Source: an uncultured Desulfovibrio sp. (GTDB lineage: Bacteria; Desulfobacterota; Desulfovibrionia; Desulfovibrionales; Desulfovibrionaceae). Taken from it: a stretch of DNA of 19,320 bases. The stretch's first letter is position 1, and each line of letters opens with the position of its first letter. The DNA is taken from NCBI GenBank assembly GCA_900547595.1, contig URHE01000035.1, forward strand, positions 1-19,320, read 5' to 3'. The position numbers and the translations under genes are program-made. This document shows positions 7,288-14,772 of this stretch, piece by piece. Below the pieces are notes generated by a model. It ran no database searches. It was not told the origin of the DNA and saw only the letters and a list, made by a program, of their open reading frames with translations.

Positions 7288-8580
7288 TTAACGCGGCAGG
7301 CGCGCGCCGGGGATGAGCGCGCCGGGGCAGAAGCGCAGGACGCAGCCCGCAAGGCCCAAAAAGGTCAGCGCCTCCACGGCCACGGGCAGCAGCGCGCCTC
7401 CCGTGACGCCGAGGCAGGCGCCCAGCAGGGCGGCCAGGGGCAGGCCGAGGAGCGCCGCGCCCCACTGCACGAGGGTCTGCGCGCGCTCCAGGCCCAGCGG
7501 CACCAGCACCTGCGCCGCCAGGACCATGTCGCAGGCGAGCAGGGGCGCCAGCGGGAGCATCAGCCGCAGGACGGGCACGGCCCCGGCATAGTCCGGCCCG
7601 AGGGCCAGACGGATGAGCCAGGGCGCGGTGAGCCACGCCAGGGCCGCCGCGAGCAGCATGCAGCCCGTGGCCGCGCCCGTGAAAAGCAGGAGGAGGCGCG
7701 CCGTGCGGGGCGAGTGCCGGCCGTTCAGGGCGCAGAGTTCCGGGAAGAGCGTCTGGATTGCCGGTTTGAGCAGGCTGACCAGCGCGCGGACGATCTTGTT
7801 CACGGCCACGAGCAGGCCCATGTCGGCGGCGCTGAGAAAATAGCCGAGCACAAACTGGCCGCCGCTGGTGGAAAGGACCGGCGCCACGGCGCCGGCAAAG
7901 AGCGTGCGCGCGCGGCCCAGGGCCTGCCAGCCGTCCCGGAGGCTCAGGCGCGCCCGCCACGCGCGCATGAGCCCGAGGGAAAGGCCGGTATAGGCAAGCC
8001 CCTTGCAGAACGCGGTAAAGAACAGGTAGAGCGGCCAGGCTTCCGGCCGCCGGATACAGAGGAAGGTGAGCGCCAGGGCGCAGAGCGAGGAGCCCACATC
8101 CCAGGCGGCCATGCGCCGCATGCCGAAACCCGCGCCCTGAAAAAACCAGACCGGGCTGATGCCCCGGCTGATGCCCATGAGGACGGCAAGGCCGTAGGCC
8201 GCGGGATGCTCCGGCGCATGAGGCACCAGCGGCAGCAGGACGAGGCTTGCCGCCATGCAGGCCAGCGCCAGGAGCAGCCTGCCGGAAAAGACCGCGCCCA
8301 TGAGCCGCGCCAGGGCCTCGCGATCCCCCCGCAGGCGCGCGGCTTCCCGGGCCGCGCCCAAGGGAAAGCCCCAGTCCATGACCAGGGCGACCAGCGGCGG
8401 GATGAGGCTCATGTACATGAGCAGGCCGAAGGCGTGCGGCCCGAGCACACGCGCGAGCCAGGGCAGCGCCAGGAGCGGCAGGAGGAGCTGGGCGCCCTGG
8501 ATGGCGCTGAAGGAGAAAAAGGTGGACAGGTGGGGCAGCGCCAGACGGAGGAGGCGCGCCGCGGGGCGGGGCGCTTTCAT
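7288..8580 (-). CDS. Polysaccharide flippase (Wzx/MATE-like, MOP superfamily)
   Basis: The 430-residue protein is almost entirely hydrophobic, with about 12 predicted membrane helices, the usual size for O-antigen or exopolysaccharide lipid-linked oligosaccharide flippases. Features typical of the family are an early segment ending LPWLARVLGPHAFGLLMYM, then WGFPLGAAREAARLRGD, GISPVWFFQGAGF and a late amphipathic ATLVQWGAALLGL-like region. It would move undecaprenyl-linked glycans across the inner membrane. The start at 8580 is supported by GGAG 7 bases upstream; an ATG at 8655 in the same frame adds 25 Arg/Ala/Pro-rich residues without a ribosome binding site and is less likely. No glycosyltransferase cluster surrounds it, so it may act alone or with genes elsewhere. 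It is divergent from alaC. Confidence 0.8.
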   Translation of the reverse strand: MKAPRPAARLLRLALPHLSTFFSFSAIQGAQLLLPLLALPWLARVLGPHAFGLLMYMSLIPPLVALVMDWGFPLGAAREAARLRGDREALARLMGAVFSGRLLLALACMAASLVLLPLVPHAPEHPAAYGLAVLMGISRGISPVWFFQGAGFGMRRMAAWDVGSSLCALALTFLCIRRPEAWPLYLFFTAFCKGLAYTGLSLGLMRAWRARLSLRDGWQALGRARTLFAGAVAPVLSTSGGQFVLGYFLSAADMGLLVAVNKIVRALVSLLKPAIQTLFPELCALNGRHSPRTARLLLLFTGAATGCMLLAAALAWLTAPWLIRLALGPDYAGAVPVLRLMLPLAPLLACDMVLAAQVLVPLGLERAQTLVQWGAALLGLPLAALLGACLGVTGGALLPVAVEALTFLGLAGCVLRFCPGALIPGARLPR

Positions 8581-8693
8581 GGCAGCGCTCCGCGTGGGGC
8601 GCGGGCGTTTTCCGCGCCGGGCCGGAGCGCGGGAACGGAGGCCGGCGGCGGCCATGCCGCCGGGAAGGTGGGCGTCGGGCGTTCCATGGGCCG

Positions 8694-8722
8694 CATATAG
8701 AGGGTTGTTCCGCCGCTGGCAA
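8694..8722 (-). promoter_or_regulatory. Candidate sigma-70 promoter of the flippase gene
   Basis: On the minus strand TTGCCA (8717-8722), exactly 17 bases, then TATATG (8694-8699): 5/6 and 4/6 matches with ideal spacing. It lies in the 295-base divergent region shared with alaC, and the leader to the ATG at 8580 would be about 105 bases. Confidence 0.45.
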
Positions 8723-8755
8723 GCCCTCCGGGTTGCCCGTCAATGGGCAAATGCC

Positions 8756-8785
8756 TTTACAGCGTGGCGATCCGTGGGCTATGTT
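8756..8785 (+). promoter_or_regulatory. Candidate sigma-70 promoter of alaC-hom
   Basis: TTTACA (8756-8761), an 18-base spacer and TATGTT (8780-8785) match at 5/6 and 4/6. The start of transcription would be near 8792, leaving a leader of about 85 bases that contains the two hairpins at 8810-8858. Confidence 0.4.
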
Positions 8786-8809
8786 GACCAGCCGGTCTTT
8801 CTTAACCGT

Positions 8810-8858
8810 CCCGCGCCGGGCCTGCGGCGCGGGCGCCTCTCGCCCGCCTTTTCGGGCG
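8810..8858 (+). other. Two tandem hairpins in the alaC leader
   Basis: CCCGCGCC (8810-8817) pairs perfectly with GGCGCGGG (8826-8833), and CGCCCG (8841-8846) pairs with CGGGCG (8853-8858) around a CCTTTT loop. Both lie just upstream of the ribosome binding site CGGAG (8864-8868). They could influence translation or mRNA stability. There is no T run after either stem, so a terminator or attenuator is not supported. Confidence 0.45.
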
Positions 8859-8875
8859 GCGAACGGAGATATGCC

Positions 8876-10057
8876 ATGGAAGAGTTTTCCCGCATCCAGC
8901 GCCTGCCACCCTATGTCTTTGCCGTTGTGGGCGAGCTCAAGATGAAGCTCCGGCGGCAGAATATCGACATCGTGGATTTCAGCATGGGCAATCCGGACAT
9001 CCCCACGCCGGCCCATGTGGTGGACAAGCTCACGGAGGCGGCGCAAAAGCCGGTCAATCACCGCTACTCGCTCTCCCGCGGCATTCCCAACCTGCGCAAG
9101 GCCATCTGCGACCGCTACCGCCGTCTCTACGACGTGGAGCTGGACCCGGACTCGGAAGCCATCGTCACCATGGGCTCCAAGGAGGGGCTGGCCCATCTCT
9201 GCCTGGCCATGCTCCAGCCCGGGGACGTGGTGCTCGCGCCCGACCCCACCTATCCCATCCACAAATATGCGCCCATCATCGCCGGGGCGGATGTGCGCAG
9301 CGTGCCCATCGGCCATGGCCGCGACTTTTTCGAGGACCTCACCGCCGCCACCCGGCAGGCGTGGCCCAAGCCCAAGCTGCTCTTCCTCTGCTATCCGCAC
9401 AATCCCACCACGGAAGTGACGGACCTCGAATTCTTCCGCAAGGTGGTGGAATTCGCCAAAGAGAACCAGATATGGGTCATCCATGACCTGGCCTATGCGG
9501 ACCTGACCTTTGACGGCTACGAGGCCCCGAGCTTTCTTCAGGTGCCGGGCGCAAAGGACGTGGGCGTGGAATTTTCCACCCTTTCCAAGAGCTATTCCAT
9601 GCCCGGCTGGCGCGTGGGCTTCTGCCTGGGCAATCCCCGGCTCATCCATGCGCTGGCGCGCATCAAGAGCTATCTCGATTACGGCATCTTCCAGCCCATC
9701 CAGATCGCCGCCACGGTGGCGCTCAACGGGCCGGACGACTGCGTGGCCCAGGTGCGCGACACCTACCGCGAGCGGCGCGACAAGCTGGTGGAGGGCCTCA
9801 ACCGCATCGGCTGGGAAACGATGCCGCCCAAGGCCACCATGTTCGTCTGGGCGCGCATCCCCGAGCCGTTCCGCAAGATGGGGTCCGTGGAGTTTTCCAA
9901 GCTCCTGCTCACCGAGGCCCATGTGGCGGTTTCGCCGGGGCTGGGCTTCGGCTCCTATGGCGACGAATATGTGCGCTTTGCGCTCATTGAAAACGAACAC
10001 CGCACCCGGCAGGCCATCAGCAATATCCGGCGTCTGCTTTCGGGCGCGGGGGAGTAA
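8876..10057 (+). CDS. alaC: AlaC-type pyridoxal-phosphate aminotransferase
   Basis: The 393-residue class I/II aminotransferase resembles glutamate-pyruvate aminotransferase AlaC (YfdZ) along its whole length. Visible features are FSMGNPDIPTP (35-45), the substrate/PLP-binding YPHNPTTE (173-180, N176), IHDLAYADL (202-210, D204 and Y207), the PLP lysine in STLSKSYSMPGWRVGF (K238), and the carboxylate-binding arginine in YVRFALIEN (R367). It moves amino groups between glutamate and 2-oxoacids in the cytoplasm. The start is fixed by CGGAG 7 bases upstream; the open frame extends farther upstream but only across the promoter and leader. hom follows after 37 bases, so the two are probably co-transcribed. 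The partner hom raises the possibility that it also supplies aspartate-family amino acids; this is inference, and related LL-diaminopimelate aminotransferases are the main alternative. Confidence 0.88.
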   Translation: MEEFSRIQRLPPYVFAVVGELKMKLRRQNIDIVDFSMGNPDIPTPAHVVDKLTEAAQKPVNHRYSLSRGIPNLRKAICDRYRRLYDVELDPDSEAIVTMGSKEGLAHLCLAMLQPGDVVLAPDPTYPIHKYAPIIAGADVRSVPIGHGRDFFEDLTAATRQAWPKPKLLFLCYPHNPTTEVTDLEFFRKVVEFAKENQIWVIHDLAYADLTFDGYEAPSFLQVPGAKDVGVEFSTLSKSYSMPGWRVGFCLGNPRLIHALARIKSYLDYGIFQPIQIAATVALNGPDDCVAQVRDTYRERRDKLVEGLNRIGWETMPPKATMFVWARIPEPFRKMGSVEFSKLLLTEAHVAVSPGLGFGSYGDEYVRFALIENEHRTRQAISNIRRLLSGAGE

Positions 10058-10094
10058 GGTCCGGGGACGATCCCCCGCAACGACAGGAATACCG

Positions 10095-11420
10095 ATGAGC
10101 AAGAGCAGCGAAACGCGCCCCCTGGGCGTGGCACTGGCCGGCTTCGGCACGGTGGGCGGCGGCCTGGCGCGCCTGCTGATGGACAATGCGGACATCATCC
10201 GCCGGCGCACGGGCAGGGATATGGAGGTCAGGGCCGTTCTCGTGCGCGACGCGCACAAGGCGCGCGAAGTGCCGCTGCCACCCGGGGCGGTGCTCACCAC
10301 CGACCCGGCCCGGCTGGTCAATGACCCCGGGATCGACGTCCTCGTGGAACTCATGGGCGGCATCGACGCGGCGCGCGGCATCATCAGCGCGGCGCTGGAA
10401 CACGGCAAGCATGTGGTCACGGCCAACAAGGCCCTGCTGGCCGAGGACGGCCTGGCCCTGTTCCGCCTGGCGCGGCGCAAGCGGCGCATCCTGCGCTACG
10501 AGGCGAGCGTGGCCGGCGCCATCCCGGTGGTCCAGGCGCTCAAGGAAAGTCTGGTGGGCAACCGCATCGAGTCGCTCATGGGCATCCTCAACGGCACGAG
10601 CAACTATATCCTCTCGGAAATGACCTCCAGCGGCGTGGAGTTTGGCGATGCGCTGCGCCAGGCGCAGGAGCTCGGCTTTGCCGAGGCGGATCCCACGCTC
10701 GACATCGACGGCCACGACGCGGCGCACAAGCTTGTCCTGCTCATCCGCCTGGCCTGGGGCGTGGATTATCCCTATGCCGCGCTCGCCGTGCGCGGCATCC
10801 GGGGCATGGCCGCGCTGGACATCCGCTTTGCGCGGGAGTTCGGCTACCGCATCAAGCTCATCGGGCAGGCGCGCGTTGCCGCCGGCGGCGCCGCGAAGGA
10901 CGCGCCCCTGCGGCTGGAGGCGGGGGTATTCCCCGCCCTGGTGCACCATACGTTCCTTCTGGCGCGCGTGGGCGGGGCCTACAATGCCCTGCGCGTGGAC
11001 GCCAATGCCGCCGGGCCGCTCTTTTTCCACGGGCGCGGCGCGGGCAGCCTGCCCACGGCCGGGGCCGTGCTGGCCGACCTCATGGCCGTGGCCCGCGAGG
11101 AACGGCCCAACAACACCGGCTTTGCGGAAAGCGAGCTGGAGCGCGCGGCCATCGTGCCGCCCGAGGACTGGCGCTCGCCCTACTATGTGCGCGTCATGGT
11201 GGAGGACACGCCGGGCGTGCTCCGGGACATCTCCGGCTGCATGGCCGCCGAGGGCATCAGCGTGGCCCAGATGATCCAGAAGGCCGGCGACGGGGCCAGC
11301 GGCGTGCCGCTCGTCTTTATGACCCACGAAACCACGGCCCGCGCCATGAGCGGCGCCCTGGGCCGCGCCGCGGACGCGGGCCTGTTGCGCGAGCCCGCGG
11401 TCTACTATCGGGTGCTGTAG
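10095..11420 (+). CDS. hom: Homoserine dehydrogenase with C-terminal ACT domain
   Basis: This 441-residue cytoplasmic enzyme reduces aspartate 4-semialdehyde to homoserine, the branch point to threonine and methionine. The N-terminal nucleotide-binding fold carries GFGTVGGGLARLL (16-28). TANKALLAE (109-117) holds K112, and the catalytic domain holds NGTSNYIL (166-173) and EADPTLDIDGHDAAHK (197-212), matching the family signature with its conserved aspartates and K212. The last 80 residues (about 360-441) form an ACT domain beginning YYVRVMVEDTPGVLRDISG, which in this family binds threonine for feedback control. The start has AGGA 6 bases upstream (10085-10088). It lies downstream of alaC, and the 3' side meets the converging leuB gene across a repeat and a large palindrome. 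It is monofunctional, with no aspartokinase domain. Confidence 0.95.
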   Translation: MSKSSETRPLGVALAGFGTVGGGLARLLMDNADIIRRRTGRDMEVRAVLVRDAHKAREVPLPPGAVLTTDPARLVNDPGIDVLVELMGGIDAARGIISAALEHGKHVVTANKALLAEDGLALFRLARRKRRILRYEASVAGAIPVVQALKESLVGNRIESLMGILNGTSNYILSEMTSSGVEFGDALRQAQELGFAEADPTLDIDGHDAAHKLVLLIRLAWGVDYPYAALAVRGIRGMAALDIRFAREFGYRIKLIGQARVAAGGAAKDAPLRLEAGVFPALVHHTFLLARVGGAYNALRVDANAAGPLFFHGRGAGSLPTAGAVLADLMAVAREERPNNTGFAESELERAAIVPPEDWRSPYYVRVMVEDTPGVLRDISGCMAAEGISVAQMIQKAGDGASGVPLVFMTHETTARAMSGALGRAADAGLLREPAVYYRVL

Positions 11421-11486
11421 GGATCCCGGCTGGTTCTGCGGGCGTCGCGCGCCCGTATCCGCGGAACGTTTGCGCGATTTCATTGC

Positions 11487-11576
11487 GAAAGGCGCTGTTA
11501 TACACTGCGGTTGATGGATATTCCTCAAGTCCGTCTGGAGCGGAGCGACAGACGGGTGCTGGTGCCGGAAGAATCC
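11487..11576 (+). repeat. Dispersed intergenic repeat, copy B
   Basis: The 78 bases at 11499-11576 match copy C (17968-18045, opposite strand) at 76 positions; the two differences are A/G changes. The leading 12-13 bases from 11487 are shared with copy A instead. A perfect 7-bp stem CCGTCTG (11531-11537) and CAGACGG (11549-11555) encloses an 11-base loop. It lies 66 bases past the hom stop, in the orientation of hom. Confidence 0.9.
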
Positions 11577-11588
11577 TAAAAAATAAGA

Positions 11589-11686
11589 TATTTCGGGGCT
11601 GGCAAGGAAGAGAAAAATTTTCGCAGGGAGTGTACTCTCGTACTCGACCAAGAAAATTTTTCTCTGACGCAGCCAGCCCTGAAATA
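11589..11686. terminator. 98-base palindrome, likely bidirectional terminator or MITE-like element
   Basis: The outer arms 11589-11603 and 11672-11686 pair over 15 bp with one G-T. The inner arms 11609-11622 and 11652-11665 pair over 14 bp without a mismatch. The central 29 bases contain GTAC-TCTC-GTAC. T runs follow on both strands: TGTTTTTG after the right arm, and TTATTTTTTAG on the minus strand after the left arm. Placed between two converging genes, it would end both the hom and leu transcripts. The size and symmetry would also fit a small non-autonomous mobile element; no transposase is present. Confidence 0.7.
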
Positions 11687-11772
11687 GCTGTTTTTGACGG
11701 AGAATTTCGGCATTACCCACACAGCACAGGCACTACCAGCCAAAAAGCAGAACAGAACCTTGCGCGACGGCT

Positions 11773-12852
11773 CTAGCCGGAAATGCGCTCCGCCACCTTG
11801 CGGCCCATTTCCGCGCAGCCCACGAGGGTCTTGCCCGGCTCCATGATGTCGGCGGTGCGGAAGCCGTCGGCGAGCACGCGGCGCACGGCGGCCTCCACGC
11901 ATTCGGCCTCGGCGGCAAGATGCAGGCCAAGCCGCAGGAGCATGGCGCCCGAAAGGATGGTGGCCAGCGGGTTGGCCTTGTCCTGCCCGGCGATGTCCGG
12001 CGCGGAGCCGTGGATGGGCTCGAACAGGCCGGGGGCGCCCGCGCCCAGCGAGGCCGAGGGCAGCATGCCCAGCGAGCCCGTGATGACCGAAGCCTCGTCC
12101 GAAAGGATGTCGCCGAAGATATTGCCGGTGAGGATGACGTCGAACTGCGAGGGATCGCGCACGAGCTGCATGGCCGCGTTGTCCACATAGAGGTGGGAGA
12201 GCTCCACGTCCGGGTAGTCCGCGTGCGTCTCCAGCACCACCTCGCGCCAGAGGCGGGAGGTCTCCAGCACGTTGCTCTTTTCCACGGAGCAGACCTTGTT
12301 GCGGCGTCCGCGGGCCGTTTCAAAGGCGACCCTGGCGATGCGGCGGATCTCCTCCTCGTTGTAGAGCATGGTATTGAAACCCGTGCGCAGGCCGTTGCGA
12401 ATCTCCTGCCCGCGCGGTTCGCCGAAATAGATGTCGCCGGTGAGTTCGCGCACCACGATGAGGTCCAGGCCGCGCGCCGCGATGTCCTCGCGGAGCAGGC
12501 AGGCCCCGGCCAGTTCGGGGAAGAGCAGGGCCGGGCGCAGGTTGGCGAAGAGCCCCAGCGCCTTGCGGATGCCGAGCAGACCGCGTTCGGGCCGCTGCCG
12601 AGGCGCAAGCCCGTCCCATTTGGGGCCGCCCACCGAGGCGAGGTAGACGGCATCGGCGGCCAGACAGCGCGTCACGGTCTCCTGCGGCAGGGGCTCGCCG
12701 CAGGCATCCACGGCGGCGCCGCCGATGAGCGCGTCCGCAAAGGTGAAGTCATGGCCGAACTTCCGGGCCACGGCCTTGAGCGCGGCCACGCCCTGGGCCA
12801 GTATCTCCGGGCCGATGCCGTCACCCGGCAAAAGACAGATGCGTGCGTTCAT
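11773..12852 (-). CDS. leuB: 3-isopropylmalate dehydrogenase
   Basis: The 359-residue cytoplasmic enzyme oxidises and decarboxylates 3-isopropylmalate to 2-oxoisocaproate with NAD+, the last dedicated leucine step before transamination. It has the family signatures LPGDGIGPEI near the start (8-17), LANLRP-like FANLRPALLFP (about 102-112), the substrate site VVRELTGDIYFGEPRG (about 133-148), YVDNAAMQL (about 217-225), TGNIFGDILSDEAS (about 237-250) and the NAD-binding EPIHGSAPDIAGQDKANP (about 269-286). The length is typical. It begins 5 bases after the leuD stop, and GGGGAG overlapping that stop serves as the ribosome binding site, so it is co-translated with leuD as the last gene of the operon. 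Confidence 0.97.
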   Translation of the reverse strand: MNARICLLPGDGIGPEILAQGVAALKAVARKFGHDFTFADALIGGAAVDACGEPLPQETVTRCLAADAVYLASVGGPKWDGLAPRQRPERGLLGIRKALGLFANLRPALLFPELAGACLLREDIAARGLDLIVVRELTGDIYFGEPRGQEIRNGLRTGFNTMLYNEEEIRRIARVAFETARGRRNKVCSVEKSNVLETSRLWREVVLETHADYPDVELSHLYVDNAAMQLVRDPSQFDVILTGNIFGDILSDEASVITGSLGMLPSASLGAGAPGLFEPIHGSAPDIAGQDKANPLATILSGAMLLRLGLHLAAEAECVEAAVRRVLADGFRTADIMEPGKTLVGCAEMGRKVAERISG

Positions 12853-12857
12853 GGCAT

Positions 12858-13358
12858 TTACTCCCCGTGCCGGAGGCGTTCTTTCACATAGCCCACCAGA
12901 CCGCCGCTGGCGAGGATCCCGCGCATGGATTCCGGCAGGGGCGGGCAGACGATCTCCCCGCCGGTGGTCAGGTCGCGGATGCGGCCCGAAGCGGTGTCGA
13001 TCTCCAGCTCGTCGCCGTCATTGATGGCGTCCACGGCGTCGCCCACTTCCAGCAGGGGCAGGCCCATGTTGAAGGCGTTGCGGTAGAAGATGCGCGCGAA
13101 GCTGTGCCCGACCACCACGGGCATGCCCGCGCCCAGGATGGCCAGGGGGGCGTGCTCGCGCGAGGAGCCGCAGCCGAAGTTGCGCCCGGCCACGAGGATG
13201 TCGCCCCTGTGCACGCGGCGCACCCAGTCCGGCTCGATGCCGGCCATGCAGTTTTCGCCGAGCTTCTGCGGGTCGGCGGTGACAAGAAAGCGCGCCGGGA
13301 TGATGGCGTCCGTATCCACATGTTCGCCCACCTTGTGGGCCCTGCCCTTGTACAGCAT
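12858..13358 (-). CDS. leuD: 3-isopropylmalate dehydratase small subunit
   Basis: The 166-residue protein forms the swivelling domain of the isopropylmalate isomerase with LeuC. Signatures are VDTDAIIPARFL (14-25), NFGCGSSREHAP (60-71), the core motif of the family, and FARIFYRNAFNMGLP (about 87-101). It is the short form (about 160-170 residues) of the type also found in archaea, rather than the roughly 200-residue enterobacterial form, and it matches the short LeuC next to it. AGGAG lies 10 bases before the ATG. It starts 24 bases after leuC and ends 5 bases before leuB. Confidence 0.96.
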   Translation of the reverse strand: MLYKGRAHKVGEHVDTDAIIPARFLVTADPQKLGENCMAGIEPDWVRRVHRGDILVAGRNFGCGSSREHAPLAILGAGMPVVVGHSFARIFYRNAFNMGLPLLEVGDAVDAINDGDELEIDTASGRIRDLTTGGEIVCPPLPESMRGILASGGLVGYVKERLRHGE

Positions 13359-13382
13359 GAGTCGGTATCTCCTGTGCCCGTA

Positions 13383-14657
13383 TTACAGGCCGAGCTGCGC
13401 GGGGCCGGCCACCCTGCCCGCGATGGCGCTGGCCGCGGCCACCACCGGGCTTGCCAGATAGACGCGGGAATCCAGGCTGCCCATGCGGCCCTTGAAATTG
13501 CGGTTGGTGGTGGTCACGGCGGCCTCGCCATCGCCGAGGATGCCCGTATGGCCGCCCAGGCAGGGGCCGCAGGTGCAGGGGCCCACGATGCAGCCTGCGT
13601 CCACAAAGACCTCCATGAGGCCCTCCTTCAGGCAGGCTTTCCACACTTCCGGGGTGGAGGGCAGGACGATGCAGCGGACCTTTTTGTCCACCCTGCGTCC
13701 GCGCAGCACCTCGGCGGCGTCGCGCATGTCGCTCAGGCGGCCGTTGGTGCAGGAGCCGATGACCACCTGCTGGACGGGCACATCCTTCACTTCCGACACG
13801 GGCCGCACATTGGAGGGCAGGTGCGGGCAGGCCACCACGGGCTCAAGGCCCGTCACGTCCAGACGCACGACGGATTCATAGCCCGCGTCCGCGTCGGCGG
13901 CCAGCCCGGCGGCAAGGTCCGGCGCCACGGCATGGCCGCGCGCCGCACACCAGGCCAGGGTGACGGCGTCCACCGGGAAGAGGCCCACCTTGGCCCCGGC
14001 TTCGATGGCCATGTTGGCCATGGTCAGGCGGCCTTCCACGCCCAGGGCGTCGATGACCGGGCCGCCGAATTCCAGCGCCTTGTACAGCGCGCCGTCCACG
14101 CCGATGCGGCCGATGAGCAGGAGCATGAGGTCCTTGGCGCGCAGCCAGCGGGGCATGGCGCCGTCATATTCCACGCGGATGGTGGGTGGCACCTTGAGCC
14201 AGGTCTCGCCCAGGGCCATGGCCGCGGCGATGTCGGTGGAGCCCATGCCCGTGGCAAAGGCGCCGATGCCGCCGTAGGTGCAGGTGTGGCTGTCGGCGCC
14301 GATGACAAGGTCGCCGGGGCCCACCAGGCCCAGTTCCGGCAGCAGGGTGTGCTCCACGCCGCAGTTGCCGCCCTCGTAGTAGTGGGTGATGCCCTGCTCC
14401 TCGGCGAAGCGGCGGCTCACCATGACCTGATTGGCGGAGTCGATGTCCTTCTGCGGCGTGAAATGGTCCATGACCAGGGCGATCCTGTCCCGGTCAAAGA
14501 CGCGCGCGGCGCCCATGCCCCGGAAGGACTTGATGGCGAGCGGGCCGGTGATGTCATTGGCGAGCACCAGAGAGACGCGGCAGCGGACAATGGCGCCGTC
14601 CTCCACCGGTTCGTCCGTATGGCGCTGAAGGATCTTCTGGGCAAGGGTTCTGGGCAT
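13383..14657 (-). CDS. leuC: 3-isopropylmalate dehydratase large subunit
   Basis: The 424-residue [4Fe-4S] subunit converts 2-isopropylmalate to 3-isopropylmalate together with LeuD in the cytoplasm. Aconitase-family features are MDHFTPQKDIDSANQ (about 63-77), GADSHTCTYGGIGAFATGMG (about 129-148), GSCTNGR (C303) and CTCGPCLGG (C361, C363, C366); C303, C363 and C366 are the expected cluster ligands. The size is that of the archaeal-type LeuC/HacA-like family. The ATG at 14657 is chosen because AAAGGA (14665-14670) lies 7 bases upstream; an in-frame ATG at 14678 would precede that site. It follows leuA after 115 bases that contain a GC stem. Confidence 0.96.
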   Translation of the reverse strand: MPRTLAQKILQRHTDEPVEDGAIVRCRVSLVLANDITGPLAIKSFRGMGAARVFDRDRIALVMDHFTPQKDIDSANQVMVSRRFAEEQGITHYYEGGNCGVEHTLLPELGLVGPGDLVIGADSHTCTYGGIGAFATGMGSTDIAAAMALGETWLKVPPTIRVEYDGAMPRWLRAKDLMLLLIGRIGVDGALYKALEFGGPVIDALGVEGRLTMANMAIEAGAKVGLFPVDAVTLAWCAARGHAVAPDLAAGLAADADAGYESVVRLDVTGLEPVVACPHLPSNVRPVSEVKDVPVQQVVIGSCTNGRLSDMRDAAEVLRGRRVDKKVRCIVLPSTPEVWKACLKEGLMEVFVDAGCIVGPCTCGPCLGGHTGILGDGEAAVTTTNRNFKGRMGSLDSRVYLASPVVAAASAIAGRVAGPAQLGL

Positions 14658-14664
14658 GGTCTGT

Positions 14665-14670
14665 TCCTTT
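14665..14670 (-). promoter_or_regulatory. Ribosome binding site deciding the leuC start
   Basis: AAAGGA on the minus strand, 7 bases before the ATG at 14657, excludes the earlier in-frame ATG at 14678, which has no comparable site. Confidence 0.7.
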
Positions 14671-14707
14671 GGCTGCATGATCAATGCGCGGCCCTGCGCG
14701 AGCCGCC

Positions 14708-14761
14708 GCGCGCGGAGGGGCTCCGGCACATGGGTCCGCCCGGTCCCGCACTCCCGCGCGC
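14708..14761 (-). other. GC-rich stem between leuA and leuC
   Basis: GCGCGCGG (14708-14715) pairs with CCGCGCGC (14754-14761) across a 38-base loop in the 115-base gap between the two genes. There is no T run, so it is more likely an mRNA stability or processing element than a terminator. It may also be chance in very GC-rich DNA. Confidence 0.3.
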
Positions 14762-14772
14762 TCGGGGGCGGT

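Larger units (their letters stand above)
11421..11772. other. 352-base convergent intergenic region between hom and leuB
   Basis: No coding sequence is credible here. From left to right it contains about 65 bases with no recognised signal, dispersed repeat copy B (11487-11576), a palindrome of 98 bases (11589-11686), and about 85 bases without a recognised signal up to the leuB stop. The central part is visibly AT-richer than the flanking genes. Confidence 0.8.

Noticed and set aside
6667..8700. A 677-codon plus-strand open frame across rubrerythrin and the flippase
   Set aside because: It runs antisense through two recognised genes and the intergenic space between them, with low-complexity Arg/Gln/Gly-rich translation.
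8781..8860. Possible attenuator leader peptide upstream of alaC (ATG at 8781)
   Set aside because: The ATG falls within the candidate -10 box, there is no ribosome binding site, no run of regulatory codons, and no T run after the hairpins.
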